NCBI RefSeq assembly: GCF_000003605.2
Contig: NW_003120422.1
Span: 278,076 to 304,695 of the forward strand
Direction: 5' to 3'
Length of the DNA stretch: 26,620 nt
Origin: Saccoglossus kowalevskii
Taxonomy: Eukaryota > Hemichordata > Enteropneusta > Harrimaniidae
Shown here one piece after another: positions 1 to 7,300 of the stretch (the stretch's first letter is position 1; each line of letters starts with the position of its first letter). The translations under genes were made by a program, and so were the position numbers. The notes under the pieces were generated by a model. It was given only the letters and a program-made list of their open reading frames with translations. It had not been told where the DNA came from and made no database searches.

Positions 1-160
1 ACTGCCTAGATTTTAGTGTGGACACACCTAACCATATATTGTCACACTGCTAGATTTTAGTGTGGACACACCTAACCATATACAGTTCCACTGCTATAGT
101 TTAGTGTGGACACACTAATCATATACAGTTCCACCGCTAGATTTTAGTGTGGACACACCT
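1..160. repeat. 43-44-bp tandem repeat, about 3.6 copies
   Basis: Units begin near positions 3, 47, 91 and 134. Each contains the core TTTAGTGTGGACACAC, followed in the first three by a variant of CATATACAGTTCCA. GTGTGGACACAC is a near-palindrome. The array runs off the left edge, so the copy number is a minimum. It lies in the intron after exon N. Confidence 0.85.
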
Positions 161-1140
161 ACAACCGACAGCACAGCACTACACTACACTACACTTACAA
201 GCATGCGGCACAACACAATATGTAAGAAGCAAAGCGACAACTATGACTGCACCTTTAACTATAGCTCTTGACAGCTGGCAGGTTTTAGTAGGAATCCCTA
301 CACGTACCTACTATTACTCTCACAACTCTGGGGACTGGAGTAACTCGCTGCTTCTTGTAAATGCATTAGCATGCTTAACTGTCAGATAGAGAGGAAATAT
401 AAGATAGACAGAAAGAAGGATTAATATGAAATGGGATTCTCCTTGAATAAGGGTTAAAGTTAAAAAGTCAGTTATTATCATGGTGTTACCATGAAGACCA
501 TATTAGTTCATATCATTGTACCAAGATGCTTGAAAAGGCCATTCCAGTTTGTATTCACACCCCTTGTTAATCAGATTGCAATGTACTGTAAAATGACTAA
601 TTTTCACTGGGTTTAAATTTTGCTGATTTACAGGCATATTCAGTAGGTATTAAATTCACGATTTTATCATTTAGATAATGCGTTCTATGCTAAATTTTAC
701 AGATTCACTGGGTTTTAATTTAGCGCATTTTCTAGTCAACAAAATAAGCAAAATTAAAACCCTGTGAATAATTAACACTTTTACAGTAATCATATTAATT
801 TCATGGTACAACATTTTTCCCATGATTCTTTCTTCATGCATACCATGTGACGCATCAACACATGGGGATACAAACCAGAATAGCCCGAATGTCAGAATGA
901 CAAATGTGTCAAAGGTCACCTGTGGGTTGAAAGGTTAATTTATAGAAAACATCATGGTATACAAAAGTCAACTTTGAGGTAAAATGCCAAACATCAAAGA
1001 TGAAATGATGCATGATATTTTAACATTTATGATCTTTTCACCAAAATGATTGCATGTTAACTGTTGATCATGAGATGTTTAGAATGTCAACGTTTTTAGG
1101 AAATAAAAGTAAAGGTTTTGGTAAATAACCTTGAACCTAC
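161..1140 (-). other. Intron after exon N, right part
   Basis: The minus-strand exon N donor is at 1140-1139, so this stretch is intronic. It holds a MITE at 584-788 and otherwise ordinary AT-rich DNA. I looked for the expected last NAV exon (an LQEAANY-like peptide in reverse complement) and did not find it. Short open frames here have no coding character. Confidence 0.7.
584..788. mobile_element. MITE with TA-CTGTAAAA termini
   Basis: The left end TACTGTAAAATGACTAATT and the right end, read in reverse complement (TACTGTAAAAGTGTTAATTA), form an imperfect inverted repeat of about 45 bp that continues through TTCAC.GGGTTT.AATTTTGCT. The element is 205 bp including a TA at each end, which could be a TA target duplication as in Tc1/mariner-type elements (inference). 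It has no coding capacity. Its ends resemble those of the MITEs in the upstream intron at 20670, 21558, 22847 and 24136. Confidence 0.8.
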
Positions 1141-1338
1141 CAGTGGGTCACCTTCTGCATCACTTTGTGCACTTTGCGTTGATTTTCCACCAGTCTCCGA
1201 TCGGTACCCCTCAAATCCAACATCTTCAGGTCGTAGGCGTAATAACGATGGCCAGTCTGAGGTACTCGGTTGTGACCATGGATAACTGTCTGTTACCCAT
1301 TCAGCTGGGTCTTCCCACTGTGACTTACGCCCATACAT
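1141..1338 (-). CDS. NAV2: NAV exon N: last visible coding exon
   Basis: The 198-nt exon lies between acceptor tgattgcag and donor gtaggt. It encodes residues 663-728: MYGRKSQWEDPAEWVTDSYP, WSQPSTSDWPSLLRLRPEDV, then GFEGYRSETGG and SDAEGDPL. In vertebrate NAVs the chain continues after DPL with MNMLMRLQEAANYSSP and ends about 40-50 residues later. No such exon was found in 1-1140, so the stop codon and 3' UTR should lie to the left of the window. Confidence 0.96.
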
Positions 1339-4300
1339 CTGCAATCATAACATGCTTGTTGTTAGGGGTGTCAAGATGAGAAAGGGAAGTGAAGAGCTTG
1401 TAGATAAATGATCTGTACCATGTGTGGAATAGGTCACATGACACTAATACATGTAAATAGATTGTTTACATGAAAATGAAACATTGATGTAAATTGAAAT
1501 ACAGAAGACAACATTTCACAAGCATTGTCCTAATCTATTCTATTGTCTAATAATCTATTCAAAATAAATGTTTCAGGCAATGGTCCTTCTTTGTTGACAT
1601 ATAAAAATGTTTTTATTTTACTATACAACATATAGTTATTGTCCAGGTAGCTTTCGTCTATTATTTTACTGAATAAATCTTGCTCTGGACCTGGTATATA
1701 TTGAATACATATATGGGTATCCTGGTTAAAATTTGAGACTACCAAAAACTATAAAATCAGTTTGTGAGTTAAACTTAATACCAAACCTTATTATTAGCGA
1801 TCCTTATTTTCATTATAGATATAATATTTATAGTTATAGAAATATACATTACCTGCAAACCTTCCCTGACAGCTTCCAACAGGTATGGAACAATGGAATA
1901 ATTCCAGAGATCTGTGAACCATACTTGTGATCCGGCTAGATCAATCGGACAGGAGAGGAAAAGTCTTGGACCAATGGTGACATCAGAAGAGTTATGCGTT
2001 TCTAAGAATTTGTTCAAATGTGACCAGACTTTTGGCATCCAGTCAATGATTTTGTTAAGGTCATTATTACGCTGTGATGTCTGGACTTCTGTTTCTATGA
2101 GTTTTCGCCTTAGATACCTTCCTAGGAAGCCTTTGACTGGTTCCATGTGATTTGCACATAACACCCACCTGAAAAAAAGAAAAAAAACATCAAAGATATG
2201 ATGAAAGCAGAACAAAAGATTTCAAAATTGACTTTTATCAGAAGTGCTGAACACACAAAGTAATTTGTGTCATTTTCAAAATGAAACATTTTTGGAATTC
2301 AAAGATGCAGATGCTTTTTGCAAAGCTGAGTCCAACTGAGGATTTCCATAGATACAACATCTTCTTCGTCATCAAATACACAAGTACTTTCTAATTTTTT
2401 TTGTCAAAAAACGATTTTTATTACTAAAACAGAATTTACTGAACACTCAAACTGACAGCTTTAAGGTAGAATATAACTTAAAAGTAAAACTACTGTTTTT
2501 TTATTTTTACACATTTCATGTACAAAGATGAAGAAAATGAAAAAAAAATGCAGTTAGAAAGAAAATGGTAAAACATAGCACATTTTAGGGCACTATTAAT
2601 TGTTTCCTATTGTATTTTGCTAAATGGCATATGGTGAAAAGACACACAAGTAGCAATCCAGCTTAAGACTAGACCTCTACCACTCTCAGAGAATAACTCC
2701 TTTGCTGAGGCTGTCATGTCTGCGGGAACTTTGAACATTAAGCAATTTCTAGTTTTCATAGTGAACACACAATAGAGAAATGGTGCATGATGGGATACAC
2801 CATGGCCAGTTACAGAAAGAATACTAGATTTAAAAGATATACTGACCTGAAGTTGTGATGTAGTTGTAAATTTGTAGTTGAACAAGTGGCTTGGTTCATT
2901 GTTCCAATGATGTATGGTGAGACTGTATATCTGCAACTCAGGAACCCATTGAATACCTCTCCCAATGATCCAACGTGATGTAAATTGTCTAAAATAATTA
3001 CACTTGGCAAATCACTGGCACTGAAAATGGAGATCAATAACAAAGTCAATATTGTGAAAGAAGTTGCCAATTATCTCTAGGCTAATTATACATACTCTTT
3101 ATTTTTTGTTTTAATTCACAATATTTTGTTGTGAGTGGATCTGATTGGTTGATACCAATCATGTGACATGTCACTGTACACCTGATGGGTTGATATCAAT
3201 CACGTGACATGTCACTGTACACCTGATGGGTTGATATCAATTATGTGACATGTCACTGTACACCTGATTGGTTAACACTGCTCATGTGATACTACTTCTC
3301 TGTATTACTTGGTTTCTTATTGGCCAGTATAGATCATGTGACATTTAATACAATGATTCTGATTGGAAGATTTCAAAATCGTTCTAGGAATACTCCTAGT
3401 GCAATTCCTATTGGTTGAGTTCAATCATGTGAAGGAGAATCCAAGAATAAAGATGAGGATTAATGATGTAATTCTGACTTACTTGCTTTCACACTGATCA
3501 GCAATATTTGAGAGATATTGTTTGAGTTCTTTACAAGATTTGTGATCTACATTGAATGTAGCAATAGATCCCTCACTTGCTTCCTTACCAGACCTTCAAT
3601 AAAGAATAAAAAATACTATAAATTCACAAAATCCCTTGTATGCAATAATGTCAAAGACATCAGAAAACTCTGGCTCTCTGTGGCACGAGATGGATACCAT
3701 AAGACAGTCTTAGTAAAATGTGTAGACTACATCATAGTATTCAGTAGCATTTCAAAAGCACCAATCAGCATGCTTCTTTCATCACAGGCGACCAATCAAT
3801 GCACTTGTAGTAGCAGATGATCAGAGCATTTATTCAAAGACAAGCACTGATTGGTTGTTTGCTTTCATAATGTTTACTCATGAATATTCAGAATTCATAG
3901 TTCCAAAAATACGAGTTGAGGTGTTTGGCAAGAAAGAGCAGCATCTCTTTGTTACAGCTGTAAGTCAGCAAGTATTTGGGTTTATTGTGAGAAGTTAATT
4001 CTGTTAATGGGTTGATATCACAGCATAGCATCTTTTGTGTTTCCTAATTTAAATACATAATAGAAATGTTTCATAGAGCATGGTCTTTGTTAAAAAAAAA
4101 AAAAAAATCTTTGACCGCATTCTCTTGCTTAGATTATCCCGTGAAGACAGTTGAAGTTTCACCACTTCATATCAGAAATGATGCTTTGTTAACATAACAA
4201 TGATAACATGTTTTTATTTTGTTTACCTTAGAACGATGTGTTCGGCAAGCTTCTGCGCGAGATATGTTTTACCTGTACCACTTGGACCGCATAAAATGAT

Positions 4301-7300
4301 TCTTCGATGTTCCAGCAACAATGAAATGTATCTTTGCATGACACTTTTTGGAATTAACGTTTCAAACACTAAAGCATCACAGCTACCTTGTAGAACATCT
4401 GAAAGAATGAAGGAAATTGAAGTTTTAGGTATGCCTTTGGTACAGTCAAACATCAAAAAGCTGTTCAGTTTAGACAGGTTTTACCTCCATAAACAGAACT
4501 GATATCTCAGTCCCTCTACTGTTCAGTTTAGACAGGTTTTTACCTCCATAAACAGAACAGTCTGACAATCCTTCTACTTTTCAGACAGGTTTTTCCTTCT
4601 ACTGTTCAGTTTAGACAGGTTTTTCTTCCATAAACAGAACCGATCTCTTAGTTCCTTCTACTACTCAGTCTAGACAGGTGTTACATCTGATTGTAGAGGT
4701 TTCTCTTTTTAAGTTGTCAGCAGTATCATCCTTCACGAAGTTCTCACTAAATTTACAATGAATGTCAATATACACTTGACATTATATATTATGTTACTTT
4801 TAGACAAACTTTACTCTCACTTACTTTTGAGATGTATTGTGATAGAATTGCTATCACCTACTAAGTATCCACATGGCAGTAATTCTGGAGGCTCGGCATC
4901 TGAAAGTCAAAATTAATTGTAATGTTAATTTACAAAAAATTTCAAACATATAAAATATTTAAAAAAATACACAGCTTCTAAAAGTCTTCTCTGGGATGTC
5001 GTTTACAGCATCCATTTTTTTACCAAATAAAGTATTTTGTGCAAAATGTCACAGGAAACCATCATTAAATATGATATCGAGCGATATAATAAACTTCAGC
5101 TCAAACAAGCTGGCTAAAGGCCAACAAAATTTACTTTGCTGACCAGTAATCTGGACATTTTATCCAAATTTCAATTTCAGCAGATAAATAATTAGAGGTC
5201 CAAACATTGAAATGATGAAATAAAAATTACCTTTCGTTCTGTGAATTTCTCCAACTTCGTAACTGAACACACTCTCTGCATTTAAGCCCAGGTTTGTCAC
5301 TGGGTCTATCCGTAATACATATTCCTAGAATCACAAATAATAACAATGGAATTATTGAAAACTTTATGGTTTGCAATATGGTCATGTTTGGGATGAATTG
5401 TACCACTTCAGTCCACAATACACATATCAAAGTTGGGTCAAAACAATTAATAACTTTAGATAAAAATTAAATATATTTATATTAATATATTATTATTAGC
5501 ATTTATGAAAAGTTGTTTTAGGAAATACAAAGTAATTTCCACAGAAAAAATAATTTGATATACTAAAGGGCAATTTTTAAAATGTTGGTAAAGATAGTTT
5601 CCGATTCAAATTTATTTTTTGTATTCATGATAATGCAACTAAATATTAGTTTCAGATGCATATTCAATATTCTAAAAGCATGGATTCATTTGGTTTACAC
5701 AGAAATCCAACCTTAGTAATTACACCCACCTTAAATATTCTCTTGACAACATTATCCAGTGCATCCCATTTAGTTTTACTGCTAATACTCAATGTGCCTA
5801 TTAGACACTTCTGTACTTTGTTACCCATAGCTTTACTTGGATCGAGATGACCGACTGACACGCCCACTATCACACGCCGGCCGTTAGTAGTCGTACCTGA
5901 ACTATCATCAAGTAATATATCTGAAAAAAATAAACAGATTTGTTTAATAGTTGCATCAAAAACTGGTATTCTTGTAGTTTTCGCATCAGACTTATGACTG
6001 GCCGACCCAAGTTCGAATCCTAACTTATACTGAACATGAAAAAGGGTCGACCGCTACCCTGGGCGAGCCAATTCCACTGCCTGAGATTCATTCACTAAAG
6101 AATGCGATTTTGGGGGAACCTTGGTTAAAGTTGGCAGGTGCTTGTGTTCGACCGACCAAGACTTTTTTTGAGTCAATTATTAGGTGCAATCTTCTTACTG
6201 ATGCATGCAATAATGAAAAGCCAAAATCTTTTTTGGTGTGAGAGTAAGAGCGAGTCAATATAATTTGTACAAATAACACAACTCTTTCAAATACCTAAGT
6301 TTAGAGTTTCTTCATTCATTCATTTATTGACATGGAAAGGGTGTCAATTTTAAAATAATATTTATTTTAGTGATATGTTTTCTACTTGATATAAAAATAA
6401 ATGAAACTTACCCAAACTACCATGCTCTGAAGACATGCTGATCCTATGTGCATCTGTAATAAAATAAAAATAAAATGTCAGTAAAAAACAACACCCACAG
6501 CAACAAATTTAATTAGAGAGTTCATGCTGAGCTCAATAATAAAAGTACCAATAAAATAGTAACACTTTTCCACTCTAGAATGATGGAATACCTTAACCAA
6601 TACAAAAAACAATAACGACGAGGACGACGACAACAACAACGACAACGCCGGACAGAAATTTTCCCCTTAATATACCTTTCCCTTCTATCTTTGATGTTAC
6701 GGGCAAGGTAAAAACAATACACAGTTCATAAGTTTTCTCAGCAATGTCATCTACAGTGTCCATTGTGTTTTGATCTATGGTAACATGTCAAAAAGTGTTT
6801 TTGAAAGAACTATCATCGACACTATTTTGATATGGCCGATGTGCTTCATTGCTAGAGGGTGCAATTCATGATATCTTTCCCCTTACCCATTGATTCTCGA
6901 CTGAATCTCTTAGATGAAGAGAGTGATATATCCGATAGCTGTGATGAGCTTGCACCCAGTGATCTTTGCACAATCTGTCGCTGTAGCCGTTCATTTTCTT
7001 GCTTCAATGTTACCATGTCATTCTAAAACAATTCAAAATATCATCAGATATCACCACACTTACAATGAACAGAAAATCTAGAGAGGCATTCCGGAAACTT
7101 TGCCAAGTATTTTCTGTGACTGGCAATCTGAAAGTCTGAAGAAGATTTGGGGTCTTGAACTATTAGAACCCTTATCTACATGTATGTAATTCGGCCATTT
7201 TGAATTTCAAAATTACCACCAGAGTAGTGCTTAGCGCTACAGGGAAATCACAAGTTGTTGTTTCCATGAAAAAATGTTTAGATGCGCCCCACTTTCTAAT

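Noticed and set aside
147-389. 80-codon plus-strand open frame
   Set aside because: It starts inside the tandem repeat, has no family resemblance, and lies in the NAV intron; chance frame.
671-919. 82-codon minus-strand open frame
   Set aside because: It overlaps the MITE at 584-788, has a hydrophobic low-information sequence and no splice context for the expected last NAV exon.
3141-3295. Regular 41-bp repeats considered as a CRISPR-like array
   Set aside because: The units are contiguous without unique spacers and lie in an animal intron; it is a minisatellite.
5981-6060. tRNA gene around the B-box at 6011
   Set aside because: Only a B-box is convincing; no A-box, acceptor stem or cloverleaf could be found.
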